Shown piece by piece: positions 44,877-53,509 of a stretch of 60,424 nucleotides of DNA (positions within the stretch are counted from its first letter, which is position 1; every line of letters starts with the position of its first letter). The DNA comes from Clostridia bacterium (GTDB lineage: Bacteria; Bacillota; Clostridia; Oscillospirales; CAG-272), in contig JAFQPM010000024.1 in the NCBI GenBank assembly GCA_017411745.1, positions 1 through 60,424 on the forward strand, in the 5' to 3' direction. Under the pieces are notes generated by a model, which worked only from the letters and a program-made list of their open reading frames with translations, had not been told where the DNA came from and made no database searches. Made by a program: the position numbers and the translations under genes.

Positions 44877-45143
44877 TTATTCAATGCTAAATTCCATAAC
44901 CTCAATGGCAATCCTTGCCCCAAGCCGAAACGCATACACAAATATTTCGCGCTCATTTATATCCGTTAGTTCAGCATAGCAATCATCGAACCTTTCAAGT
45001 ATCTCTTTTTGCTTCTCTGTAAGCGTTGCCCGTAGGTTGTCGTGATGATCGGCAATGTATCCCATCAGCTCCTTGGTTTCTTTGCTTGTATTTGGGCAGG
45101 AACGAATGTTGCCGTACCAAAGTTCTTCAAGTATGCTTTTCAT
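44877..45143 (-). CDS. DUF6809-like small protein
   Basis: 88 aa from ATG 45143, preceded by AAAGGAGGG. It is mostly helical, beginning MKSILEELWYGNIR and ending with an FRLGARIAIEVM helix, the pattern of DUF6809 proteins that sit beside HTH regulators on mobile DNA. Function unknown. It is divergent from an HTH gene with a shared operator, and next to the tRNA-Ser repeats, so the pair looks like a small mobile cassette. Not a recognised toxin. Confidence 0.72.
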   Translation of the reverse strand: MKSILEELWYGNIRSCPNTSKETKELMGYIADHHDNLRATLTEKQKEILERFDDCYAELTDINEREIFVYAFRLGARIAIEVMEFSIE

Positions 45144-45165
45144 AAAAATCCCTCCTTTTAAAATA

Positions 45166-45194
45166 ATTATATCACAATTTGAGATAAAAGTCAA
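45166..45194 (-). promoter_or_regulatory. Promoter of the DUF6809-like gene
   Basis: TTGACT (45189-45194), 17 nt, TATAAT (45166-45171) preceded by TTGTGA, on the minus strand. Confidence 0.8.
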
Positions 45195-45203
45195 TATCTC
45201 AAA
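45178..45203. promoter_or_regulatory. Probable operator of the HTH regulator
   Basis: Inverted repeat TTTGAGAT / ATCTCAAA with a 10-nt centre. The -35 of the DUF6809 promoter lies between the half-sites, and a third half-like GCGAGAT follows at 45204. Confidence 0.65.
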
Positions 45204-45250
45204 GCGAGATGTGGTATTATTTTTTTATAAATACGGAAGGGAATCCAATT

Positions 45251-45457
45251 ATGCGTATCAGAGATTTAAGAGAAGATAACAATTTAACTCAAGCAGAGGT
45301 CGCAAAATATTTGCATATAAAGCAAAACACATACTCTCAGTATGAAAATGAGCAAAGGCAATTGCCGCTGTCCTGCTTGATCGCTTTGGCAAAATTCTAC
45401 AAAACCTCAACCGATTATATTTTAGGCTTAACAGACAACAAAAAGCCGTATGCTTGA
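45251..45457 (+). CDS. XRE-type HTH transcription regulator
   Basis: 68 aa from ATG 45251 after GGAAGGG. It is almost only an HTH_3 domain: MRIRDLREDNNLTQAEVAKYL with the recognition helix in QNTYSQYENEQRQLP. It probably represses its own divergent promoter region, given the palindrome at 45178-45203. Small solitary XRE genes are frequent on integrative elements. Confidence 0.92.
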   Translation: MRIRDLREDNNLTQAEVAKYLHIKQNTYSQYENEQRQLPLSCLIALAKFYKTSTDYILGLTDNKKPYA

Positions 45458-45472
45458 TAAACCGTTATAACA

Positions 45473-45508
45473 AAAAAGGCTCCTACCTTAAGGTAAGAGC
45501 CCTTTTAT
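45473..45508. terminator. Bidirectional terminator between the HTH gene and hppA
   Basis: Stem AAAAAGGCTC..CTACCTT / AAGGTA..GAGCCCTTTT, T-run both ways. Confidence 0.82.
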
Positions 45509-45523
45509 TTTAATTTTATATCC

Positions 45524-47617
45524 TTATATCTTCGCAAAGAAATCTGCGATAACATCCCAAACGGGAGTCAACTCCACGAGAACGGGAACGATTATAAGCG
45601 AGATAACCGACATCAGCTTGATAAGAATATCCATGGCAGGACCGGCGGTATCCTTAAGAGGATCACCGACCGTGTCACCGGTTATAGCCGCCTTGTGAGT
45701 GTCGCTGCCCTTTCCACCGAAGTTTCCGGCTTCAATAAACTTCTTCGCGTTGTCCCACGCGCCGCCGGCGTTTGCCATAAATACGGCAAGCATGATCGCC
45801 GAAACGAGACCGCCGATAAGAAGTCCGCCAAGACCTGCCGCGCCGAGAATAAGACCTGCAACGACAGGAGCGAGAATTGCCAGAAGACCGGGAGCGATCA
45901 TCTCGCGCAAAGAAGCCTTTGTGGAAATATCGATACAACGGTTGTAGTCGGGAGCCTTTTTGCCCTCAAGGATCTCGGGGTTCTTTTCAAACTGGCTTCT
46001 GACCTCCTCAACCATCTTGTTCGCCGCCTTGCCGACCGATGCGATGGTCATAGCAGAGAAGAGATAGGGGAGCATTGCACCAACAAGCATGCCGACCAGA
46101 ACCTTGGGATCGTTGAGCTGAATGCTGAAGAAGGGCACGTGAGTTTTTACCGCCTCGATAAAGGAAACGATAAATGCAAGAGAGGTTAGAGTAGCGGATC
46201 CGATACAGAAGCCCTTTCCGATAGCCGCGGTGGTGTTTCCAACCGCATCGAGCTTGTCTGTAATGCCGCGAACGTCCTCGGGAAGACCCGACATCTCGGC
46301 GATGCCGCCCGCATTGTCTGCGATAGGACCGTAGCCGTCAACCGAAACGGTGATACCGACGGTGCAGAGCATGCCGACCGCTGCAAGAGCGATACCGTAC
46401 GCACCGCCAAAGAAGTAAGAGAGCGCGATAGCAGCTCCGAGGCAGGCGATGGTGAGCCAGGTAGACTTCATACCGACTCCAAGACCTGCGATGATATTCG
46501 TGCCGTGACCGGTCTGTGATTCCTTCGCGATCTGCTTGACCGACTTGAATTCATCCGACGTGTAAAGCTCAGCAACGAATCCAACGCCAATGCCCGCCAA
46601 AAGTCCGGTAATAACGCTGAACATATACTTGTATTCGCCAAGATAGAAGATCGCAAGCAGAACTGCCGCAACAACGACAAGTCCGGTCGCAATGTATGTA
46701 GCGATGTTGAGCGCCTTGTGGGGGTCGGCCCATTTTTTCGCTCTGACGATAAGAACCGAGACCACGGAGGCAAGAATACCGACTCCGCAGATAAGAAGAG
46801 GGAACAAAAGATGCTTGAAGGTAAGACCTGTAAAGAGCGCCATAGTCAGGCAGGAAATGATAGATCCGACGTAGGACTCGGTGAGGTCAGAGCCCATTCC
46901 CGCGATATCGCCGACGTTGTCACCAACGTTGTCTGCGATGGTAGCAGGGTTTCTGGGGTCATCCTCGGGAATACCCGCCTCAAGCTTGCCGACGAGATCC
47001 GCGCCAACATCAGCCGCCTTAGTGTATATGCCGCCTCCGACACGTGCGAAAAGTGCGATAAGCGAGCAGCCAAGGCTGTATCCGGTCAGGATCTGTACGG
47101 GAGCAGTGTAGCTGTTGGTGATAAGGTAGACTACAAGGAAAATTCCCACCAGACCCAAAAGACCGAAGCCTGCAACCGAAAGACCGAGGACTGCGCCGCC
47201 GCCGAACGCGGTCTTGAGCGCACCCGACATTCCCTCCTCGTACGCCTTCATAGCGGTTCTTGCATTTGCTTTTGTAGCGATAGCCATTCCGATCCAGCCT
47301 GCAAGAGCAGAGAAGAGAGCGCCTATAACGAAGCAGATAGCAGCCTGCCAGCCGATACCCTCAGCGCCCTTGAGCGCGGGGACGAAGCCGAGCACAGCCA
47401 AAAGTGCGCCGACACCGAAAACAAACGGAATGATAAGCTTGTATTCACGGGTCAGGAAGGTCATAGCTCCCTCGTGAATGTAGTTTTGAATCTCCTCAAC
47501 CCTCTTGTTCGCTATTGCAAGACGGGAAACCCTGCGAAACAGTACGAATACGTAGCAGAGAGTCACTACCGCAGCGAAAGCAACGAGAAGCAGAGGAAAG
47601 TATACGTTAAATTCCAT
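45524..47617 (-). CDS. hppA: Membrane pyrophosphatase, K+-dependent type
   Basis: 697 aa; AAAGGAG precedes the ATG. About 16 membrane helices. The PPi-binding loop is IYTKAADVGADLVGK with later DNVGDNVGD repeats. The position that separates K+-dependent from K+-independent enzymes reads NTTAA (Ala), which predicts K+ dependence; whether it pumps Na+ or H+ cannot be settled by eye. It turns PPi hydrolysis into an ion gradient, an energy-saving device in anaerobes. Own promoter; converges on the HTH gene. Confidence 0.96.
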   Translation of the reverse strand: MEFNVYFPLLLVAFAAVVTLCYVFVLFRRVSRLAIANKRVEEIQNYIHEGAMTFLTREYKLIIPFVFGVGALLAVLGFVPALKGAEGIGWQAAICFVIGALFSALAGWIGMAIATKANARTAMKAYEEGMSGALKTAFGGGAVLGLSVAGFGLLGLVGIFLVVYLITNSYTAPVQILTGYSLGCSLIALFARVGGGIYTKAADVGADLVGKLEAGIPEDDPRNPATIADNVGDNVGDIAGMGSDLTESYVGSIISCLTMALFTGLTFKHLLFPLLICGVGILASVVSVLIVRAKKWADPHKALNIATYIATGLVVVAAVLLAIFYLGEYKYMFSVITGLLAGIGVGFVAELYTSDEFKSVKQIAKESQTGHGTNIIAGLGVGMKSTWLTIACLGAAIALSYFFGGAYGIALAAVGMLCTVGITVSVDGYGPIADNAGGIAEMSGLPEDVRGITDKLDAVGNTTAAIGKGFCIGSATLTSLAFIVSFIEAVKTHVPFFSIQLNDPKVLVGMLVGAMLPYLFSAMTIASVGKAANKMVEEVRSQFEKNPEILEGKKAPDYNRCIDISTKASLREMIAPGLLAILAPVVAGLILGAAGLGGLLIGGLVSAIMLAVFMANAGGAWDNAKKFIEAGNFGGKGSDTHKAAITGDTVGDPLKDTAGPAMDILIKLMSVISLIIVPVLVELTPVWDVIADFFAKI

Positions 47618-47647
47618 AATTATCTCCTTTCAGATATCAGTAATTAA

Positions 47648-47676
47648 AGTATATCACAGTATATCCGTTTTTGCAA
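47648..47676 (-). promoter_or_regulatory. Promoter of hppA
   Basis: TTGCAA (47671-47676), 17 nt, TATACT (47648-47653) preceded by TGTGA, on the minus strand. Confidence 0.78.
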
Positions 47677-47723
47677 GAGCTTTCATCGTTTTTTTGCTGT
47701 TTTTATCATGGAAGCGCATCGGA

Positions 47724-47763
47724 AAACAAACGCCCGCGGCGGTTTTGAACCGCCACGGGCTTT
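47724..47763 (-). terminator. Terminator of the aldolase-like gene
   Basis: Stem GCCCGTGGCGGTT / AACCGCCGCGGGC read on minus, one mismatch, then a T-rich tail. Confidence 0.82.
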
Positions 47764-47787
47764 GTGATTTAAATGTATTGCAGAGAT

Positions 47788-48765
47788 TTATTCGTTCTCA
47801 AGCAATGAATGATAAAATTCTGCAACGTCGGTGCGCTTCTGCTCGGTGTATGCTATCGCCTCGCGCGGATGACGGTTGAGCAGACCCGTAAACATATACT
47901 GAATATCATAGCCCCAAACGACTCCGTTTTTACGAAGCTCGGGCATATATTTTTCCATAAACTGAAGCAGGGGATAGAGATTATACTTCGGATTTTTCAG
48001 GAAACCGAGCAAAAGCTCGATCTGGCAGTTGCCTGCACCGCGACCCATACCCTGAACCGACGCATCAAGGAACGAGGTTCCGTAGGAAAGAGTCTCGATG
48101 GTGTTTGCGAACGCGAGATTCTGATTGTTGTGCGCGTGGAAACCGATCGACTTGTTCGTTCCCTCAATTATCTTCATATATTTCTGTGTGTAGTCTGCGG
48201 TGTTCTCGGGATAGAGCGAGCCGTAGCTGTCAACCAGATAGATAACGTCAACGCTCGTCTTGACCAGCATTTCGAGCGCCTGCTCGATCTGATCTACGCT
48301 TGACTTCGAGATCGCCATAATATTGCAGGTGGTCTCGTATCCGAGCGCGTGAAAATGCTCTATCATTTCGATCGCCGCGGGTATCTGATGAATGTAGCAC
48401 GCAACGCGTACCATATCGATAACGCTTTCGCTCTTGGGCAAAAAGTCGGTCTTAAAATCACAGCGGCCAACATCCGCCATGACCGCGATCTTCATATCGG
48501 TGTTGTTCGTTCCGACGATCGCGCGCAGATCCTCCTCGTTGCAGAACTTCCACTTGCCGTATTCGCTCTCGTTAAAGACCTTTTTGCTTGCCTTGTAGCC
48601 AAATTCCATATAATCTATACCGGCTCTGACGTTCGTCTTGTAAAGCCTTGAGACGAACTCGTCCGAAAATTCAAAATTATTGCAAAGACCGCCGTCGCGG
48701 AGAGTAACGTCAAGAACCTTGATGTCATCTCTGACGTCCATTAAATTACCTTTTCTTGCTCCCAT
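47788..48765 (-). CDS. HMGL-like aldolase superfamily protein
   Basis: 325 aa; AAGGAGAC precedes the ATG. DVTLRDGG (20-27) is the DRE-TIM metallolyase signature and HAHNN is the metal-binding segment near residue 215. The nearest named relatives are 4-hydroxy-2-oxovalerate aldolases, but the pathway genes expected with them (dehydrogenase, hydratase) are absent. Similar proteins are often found in surface-sugar or acid-sugar loci. Substrate unknown. Confidence 0.85.
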   Translation of the reverse strand: MGARKGNLMDVRDDIKVLDVTLRDGGLCNNFEFSDEFVSRLYKTNVRAGIDYMEFGYKASKKVFNESEYGKWKFCNEEDLRAIVGTNNTDMKIAVMADVGRCDFKTDFLPKSESVIDMVRVACYIHQIPAAIEMIEHFHALGYETTCNIMAISKSSVDQIEQALEMLVKTSVDVIYLVDSYGSLYPENTADYTQKYMKIIEGTNKSIGFHAHNNQNLAFANTIETLSYGTSFLDASVQGMGRGAGNCQIELLLGFLKNPKYNLYPLLQFMEKYMPELRKNGVVWGYDIQYMFTGLLNRHPREAIAYTEQKRTDVAEFYHSLLENE

Positions 48766-48816
48766 ATCATGTCTCCTTGTTTTTCTCGGGAATAAAATAA
48801 TAAAATAATTATTATG

Positions 48817-48845
48817 ATTTTACCACACTTTTGCTTGCTTGTCAA
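48817..48845 (-). promoter_or_regulatory. Promoter of the aldolase-like gene
   Basis: TTGACA (48840-48845), 17 nt, TAAAAT (48817-48822) preceded by TGTGG. Confidence 0.75.
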
Positions 48846-48931
48846 TGCTTTTGACGAGATTTCCGCCTTTGTTGACGCCCTTCAACGATTGCCATTTTTT
48901 GTAAATAATTTGCTCTTTTTGAGAAAAACTC

Positions 48932-48960
48932 TTGCAAAAACCGCGTTTATGAATTATAAT
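48932..48960 (+). promoter_or_regulatory. Promoter of plsC-gltS
   Basis: TTGCAA, 17 nt, TATAAT, 62 bp before the plsC start. Confidence 0.8.
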
Positions 48961-49021
48961 TAATTCGTACGTTTAATATTTGCTTAATAATTCAACGGTG
49001 GAAAGCACACGGAGAAGCGGT

Positions 49022-50248
49022 ATGAGTAAGAAAAATAATAAGAAGAAAAAATGGATAAAGCCTCGTCATAGGGTGGTCAGAGAGATATTGAACCTTGTTT
49101 TGAGGCCTTATTCGTATTTGAAATACGGAGTAAGAGCGCAAAAATTCAAGGAACAGGAAAAGCGCCCTTATCTCGTTTTATATAACCATCAGACCGCATT
49201 CGACCAGTTTTTCGTCGGAATGTCGTTTCACGGCACGGTCTATTACCTTGCTACCGAGGATATTTTCTCAAACGGATTTGTGTCCTCGCTTATCCGCTAT
49301 CTCGCCGCGCCGATCCCGATCAAAAAGCAGACCACCGATATAAAAGCGATACTTAATTGCCTTAAGGTAGCAAAAGAGGGCGGAACTATAGCGATCGCGC
49401 CCGAGGGCAACCGTACCTATAGTGGCAGAACGGAGTATATGAGTCCGTCGATCGTTCCGCTTGCAAGAAAGCTCGGTATGCCGATCGCCCTGTATCGTAT
49501 AGAGGGAGGTTACGGAGTTCACCCGAGATGGAGCGACGTCGTTCGCAAGGGAAAGATGAGGGGTTATGTGTCGAAGGTCATTTACCCCGAGGAATATGCC
49601 AATATGACCGACGACGAGCTCTTTTGTGAAATAAAGAACGAGCTCTACGTCAACGAAGCGGTCGCGGATGCAAATTTCAAGCATAAAAAGAGCGCCGAAT
49701 ATCTCGAGAGAGCTATATATTACTGTCACGATTGTGGGCTTTCAACCTTTGAGAGCCACCGCAATATAATAGAATGTAAAAAATGCGGCAGAAGGGTAAA
49801 ATATCTTCCCACTAAAGAGCTTGAGGGAGTCGGATTCGATTTTCCGTATCGTTTCGTCGTCGATTGGTACGACGCGCAAAGCGATTTTACGAATGGACTC
49901 GACGTGCTTCAATATGCTGACGAGCCGATGTGGCGCGATACGGCAGCCTTGCGTGAGGTAATACCGTATAAGAAAAAAGAACTGCTCTGCAAGAGCGCAG
50001 AGATGTCGCTGTACGGTAATAGAATAGAGATTGCTTCGGATGATGAGCGCCTTGACCTTCCCTTCGACGAGCTGCAAGCAGTCGCCGTCCTTGGAAAGAA
50101 TAAGCTGAATATCTATCATAGGGACAAGATATATCAGATCAAGGGCGACAAGCGCTTCAATGCCCTCAAATACGTACATATCTATCACAGATACAAAAAT
50201 ATGATAAAAGGAGAAGCAGATGGAAACCTTCAATTTTTGGGACTCTGA
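49022..50248 (+). CDS. plsC: PlsC-like acyltransferase with C-terminal zinc-ribbon extension
   Basis: 408 aa from ATG 49022 after GGAGAAG. The acyltransferase domain has NHQTAFD (55-61) and PEGNR (127-131), the NHX4D and EGxR motifs of 1-acylglycerol-3-phosphate acyltransferases, with a Lys/Arg-rich N-terminus. Most PlsC proteins stop near residue 240. Here a four-cysteine ribbon (C235, C238, C252, C255) and about 150 further residues follow. The extension is unrecognised and may sense or recruit a partner. Its end overlaps gltS by 29 bp, an odd pairing. Confidence 0.88.
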   Translation: MSKKNNKKKKWIKPRHRVVREILNLVLRPYSYLKYGVRAQKFKEQEKRPYLVLYNHQTAFDQFFVGMSFHGTVYYLATEDIFSNGFVSSLIRYLAAPIPIKKQTTDIKAILNCLKVAKEGGTIAIAPEGNRTYSGRTEYMSPSIVPLARKLGMPIALYRIEGGYGVHPRWSDVVRKGKMRGYVSKVIYPEEYANMTDDELFCEIKNELYVNEAVADANFKHKKSAEYLERAIYYCHDCGLSTFESHRNIIECKKCGRRVKYLPTKELEGVGFDFPYRFVVDWYDAQSDFTNGLDVLQYADEPMWRDTAALREVIPYKKKELLCKSAEMSLYGNRIEIASDDERLDLPFDELQAVAVLGKNKLNIYHRDKIYQIKGDKRFNALKYVHIYHRYKNMIKGEADGNLQFLGL

Positions 50249-51620
50249 GGTCTGGGGCTTTATACTTCTTTTTGCGGTATTGCTTGCCAGCCTGCTCGCA
50301 GGGAATATAATTAAAAAGAGTATTCCTTTTTTGCAGAAATCACTCATACCGACCTCCGTCGTCGGAGGCGCGATATTGCTCGTCGTTTCGTGGATATATA
50401 AGGCAATAACGGGTGTCGTTATGTTCGACACCGCCGCATTCGGAGGAAACGGCACCGCAAACCTCGAGATCATTACATATCATACTCTCGCGCTCGGCTT
50501 TATCGCATCCGCGTTTAAAAGCGGAAACGGAAAGATGACTAAAAAGAGAACGGGTGAGATATTCAACACGGGTGTTACCACCGTCGCTACCTACCTGCTC
50601 CAAGCAAGCGTAGGACTAGTTATAACGATAATCGGCGCTTTGGTCATAGATGGCTTTTTCTCGGGCAGTGGCATTTTGCTGGCGTTCGGCTTTGGTCAGG
50701 GCACAGGACAGGCGCTCAACTACGGCGGAATATATGAGGCGGATTACGGCTTTATCGGCGGCAGATCCTTCGGTTTGACCGTCGCGGCGATCGGCTTCCT
50801 TGTCGCTAGCGTCGGTGGTGTTATTCATTTGAACATTCAGAAGCGCCGCGGCAAGCTCGTGCTTTCCAAGAGAACCGACGGCAGCGCGACAGAAAAGGTC
50901 GAGACTATAGGTGAGATACCGATGCAGGAGAGTGTCGATAAGCTGACCGTGCAGATCGCGCTCATCGTGGTCGCATATGCGGCGGCGTATCTCTTGATGT
51001 ATGGACTTGGAAAGCTCTTGCCGGGAATGAGAGCAGTCGTATACGGCTTCAACTTCCTGCTCGGTGTGCTTACCGCAACCGTGATAAAGACCGTTATGAA
51101 TTTTTTGCGTTCAAAACACCTGATCAGAAAGAAATATGTCAACAATTTCCTTATGACCCGTACGAGCAACTTCTTCTTCGATCTTATGATCGTTGCGGGC
51201 GTTGCGGCTATCCGTCTTGATTCTCTCCAGAATTATTGGGGAATTCTCATTATTCTTTGCGTTGCGGGAACGATCGTTACCTATATATATAACCGCATCG
51301 TTGCCAAAGTGTTGTTCCCCGAATACGTCGAGGAGCAGTTTATGGCGATGTATGGAATGCTTGCGGGTACGGCGAGCACGGGAATAATCCTGCTTCGCGA
51401 GATAGACAAGAATTTTAAAACTCCCGTTGCAGACAACCTTGTGTATCAGAATTTCCCCGCGATCGTTTTCGGTCTGCCGCTGATGTTTTTAGCGGTCCTC
51501 GCCGCAACGGAATCGCTTCTCACACTCGGCATACTTGTCGCATTCTTCATCGTTTTGAATATCATATTATTCAGAAGCAAAATATTTAAAAAATCGTCAA
51601 GAAAAAAGGACGGCGAATAA
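50220..51620 (+). CDS. gltS: Sodium/glutamate symporter, GltS-like
   Basis: 466 aa; GGAGAAGC lies just before the ATG inside plsC. Ten or more membrane helices with two related halves; conserved stretches are GFGQGTGQA and MYGMLAGTASTGIILLREID, both typical of the ESS (GltS) family. It should import glutamate with Na+, and the window also encodes glutamate dehydrogenase. A cytoplasmic loop near 215-245 is longer than in E. coli. Solute is inferred from family. Confidence 0.83.
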   Translation: METFNFWDSEVWGFILLFAVLLASLLAGNIIKKSIPFLQKSLIPTSVVGGAILLVVSWIYKAITGVVMFDTAAFGGNGTANLEIITYHTLALGFIASAFKSGNGKMTKKRTGEIFNTGVTTVATYLLQASVGLVITIIGALVIDGFFSGSGILLAFGFGQGTGQALNYGGIYEADYGFIGGRSFGLTVAAIGFLVASVGGVIHLNIQKRRGKLVLSKRTDGSATEKVETIGEIPMQESVDKLTVQIALIVVAYAAAYLLMYGLGKLLPGMRAVVYGFNFLLGVLTATVIKTVMNFLRSKHLIRKKYVNNFLMTRTSNFFFDLMIVAGVAAIRLDSLQNYWGILIILCVAGTIVTYIYNRIVAKVLFPEYVEEQFMAMYGMLAGTASTGIILLREIDKNFKTPVADNLVYQNFPAIVFGLPLMFLAVLAATESLLTLGILVAFFIVLNIILFRSKIFKKSSRKKDGE

Positions 51621-51742
51621 ACGCCAAATTTTTGAAAAACGCAATCTGTATAAAACCGCAGAAAAAGACAAAAATAATATCAGCCCGCTTTTTTCGGGCA
51701 AAGTGTGGATCACCAATTAATATTATTTTGAGGTTTTTTGTT

Positions 51743-51961
51743 ATGTTAATGGACAGAATTGCTCTTATCTTAACGGTGGTCGGAGCTCTTAACTGGGGAA
51801 GCATAGGAATTTTCAATTTTGACATTGTTGCGTGGATATGCGGCGGTCCTATGTCTGTTGTCAGTAGGATCATTTATACGGTAGTTGGTCTTGCGGGAAT
51901 CTGGTGCATTTCGCTGATCTTCCGCGCAAGAGAAAGCTTTGATGCGATAGAAGAGAACTGA
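51743..51961 (+). CDS. DUF378 membrane protein
   Basis: 72 aa from ATG 51743, nine bases after GAGG. Two membrane helices around the conserved GALNWGSIGIF and SRIIYTVVGLAG, the full DUF378 pattern. Function of the family is unknown. Its own terminator follows. In the 122-bp upstream gap a GCCCG/CGGGC hairpin (51681-51697) may end gltS. Confidence 0.9.
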   Translation: MLMDRIALILTVVGALNWGSIGIFNFDIVAWICGGPMSVVSRIIYTVVGLAGIWCISLIFRARESFDAIEEN

Positions 51962-51979
51962 TCGCCCTGAATTTATAAT

Positions 51980-52017
51980 GAGGATACTTCCGATATGGAG
52001 GTATCCTCTCTTTTATT
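51980..52017 (+). terminator. Terminator of the DUF378 gene
   Basis: 12-bp stem GAGGATACTTCC / GGAGGTATCCTC (one G-T), loop GATAT, T-run. Confidence 0.85.
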
Positions 52018-52125
52018 TTCGAAAAATATTCCCGCATTTGTATAAAAGCCTCATTCCTGGCAGAAAATATGACTGTAACCACCGATTCCTTGTGGTACAG
52101 ACATAAAAATAAAGGAGATTTTATC

Positions 52126-52914
52126 ATGTGGGAAAAATTTAAGGAAAGCAATTTTGCAAAGAAGTGCAAGGAACTCTCGCACAAGGGAGGGTTTATGGCA
52201 ACGGTAGTTTGCCTTACTCTTGTAGTAGCAGTAGTTCTTTCAGTAAGTATCGCGACTAATCGCGCAAAGAAGAAGTATGCCACAGATCCCGACGAAACGG
52301 GAAGCGTTGCAACCGAGGGTCAGACCGCGGGCAAGGGCGACGTAACTGAAGAGGTCGGCGATGGCACGGTAGAAGCCCCCGTTTATAAGGATGAGAGTGA
52401 GAAACCTGCAGGAGCTGATACCGAGAACTTTGAGCTCGCGCTCCCCGTAGATAAGGGATACGTTGCAAAGGGACACGACGCAAGCATTCAGGTGTGGTCC
52501 GAGACCTATGGTGCATATAAGGTGCACCTTGGCACTGATATTGCCACCGAGCTTGGCGCAAAGGTGTATGCGTCTGAGGACGGAACGGTTGCGAAGGTCT
52601 GGAACGATGCTCTTATGGGCAGATGCGTTTCGATCGATCACGGCGACGGCATCTATACCTTCTATATGAACCTCAGCGCCGATGAGGTAGAAGGAATTAA
52701 AGAGGGTGCAAAGGTTACTGCGGGCACGCAGATCGGATATGTTGGCGAGACCGCGATATCCGAGCTTGCCGACGAGCCTCACCTGCACGTTGAAATGACA
52801 ATGAACGGAATCTCTGTTGACCCTGCCGAATATTTCAGCGACGAAGCACTTGCAACTCTTGCTGAAAACGATTCCTACGAAGCGGGCGTAAATGAAGAAG
52901 ACACAATAGACTGA
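52126..52914 (+). CDS. Membrane-anchored M23 peptidase, SpoIIQ-like
   Basis: 262 aa from ATG 52126 after AAAGGAG. A single N-terminal membrane helix (24-44), a disordered acidic linker and a LytM domain. Zinc ligands H134 and D138 (HLGTD) and H219/H221 (HLHVE) are all present, so it should be active, unlike B. subtilis SpoIIQ. Size and layout match clostridial SpoIIQ, which partners SpoIIIAH during engulfment. A general envelope endopeptidase is the alternative, because no spo gene is adjacent. Confidence 0.85.
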   Translation: MWEKFKESNFAKKCKELSHKGGFMATVVCLTLVVAVVLSVSIATNRAKKKYATDPDETGSVATEGQTAGKGDVTEEVGDGTVEAPVYKDESEKPAGADTENFELALPVDKGYVAKGHDASIQVWSETYGAYKVHLGTDIATELGAKVYASEDGTVAKVWNDALMGRCVSIDHGDGIYTFYMNLSADEVEGIKEGAKVTAGTQIGYVGETAISELADEPHLHVEMTMNGISVDPAEYFSDEALATLAENDSYEAGVNEEDTID

Positions 52915-52930
52915 AAATTTCACTTGATCA

Positions 52931-52968
52931 AAAAAGGGTTGTCTCACACTGTGTGGGACAACCCTTTT
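52931..52968. terminator. Bidirectional terminator between M23 gene and ppiB
   Basis: Stem AAAGGGTTGTCTCACAC / GTGTGGGACAACCCTTT, T-run. Confidence 0.9.
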
Positions 52969-52973
52969 GAATA

Positions 52974-53474
52974 TTATTCAATAACTTCAACCTTTTCGAT
53001 GACAACGGGATCGTAGGGCACGTCGTCGTACCAGCCGCGACTGAAGGTTCTGACGCTTGCGATCTTGTCGACTACGTCGATTCCGTCGATGACCTTTCCA
53101 AAGCCCGCGTACTGCGCGTCAAGATGAGGCGCATCCTTGTGCATGATAAAGAACTGCGAGGACGCGGAGTTGGGGTCGTTCGTTCTCGCCATGGAGAGAA
53201 CGCCGCGAGTGTGGCGAAGATCGTTGGACATAAATCCGTTCGCGATAAATTCGCCCTTGATAGCGGGAGCCTTTTTCTGATTGAAGCTTTCGTCAAATCC
53301 ACCACCCTGGATCATAAATCCGCTGATTACGCGGTGAAAAATAAGTCCCTCAAAAAAGCCCTTGTTCACGAGAGAGAGGAAGTTCTCAACCGTCACGGGA
53401 GCCTTTTCGGGATAGAGCTCGGCGGTTATCTCGCCGTAATTTTTAATTGTAAATTTGATCTTTGGATTGCTCAT
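52974..53474 (-). CDS. ppiB: Cyclophilin-type peptidyl-prolyl isomerase
   Basis: 166 aa; AAAGGAA precedes the ATG. Short cytosolic cyclophilin with FHRVISGFMIQGG, RTNDPNSASSQFFI and FGKVIDG, which include the catalytic Arg/Phe set. No signal peptide, so it assists folding inside the cell. It follows mrnC by 35 bp on the same strand. Confidence 0.96.
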   Translation of the reverse strand: MSNPKIKFTIKNYGEITAELYPEKAPVTVENFLSLVNKGFFEGLIFHRVISGFMIQGGGFDESFNQKKAPAIKGEFIANGFMSNDLRHTRGVLSMARTNDPNSASSQFFIMHKDAPHLDAQYAGFGKVIDGIDVVDKIASVRTFSRGWYDDVPYDPVVIEKVEVIE

Positions 53475-53509
53475 TTTTGTTTCCTTTCGAGTGTTTATGT
53501 ATTGTTTAT

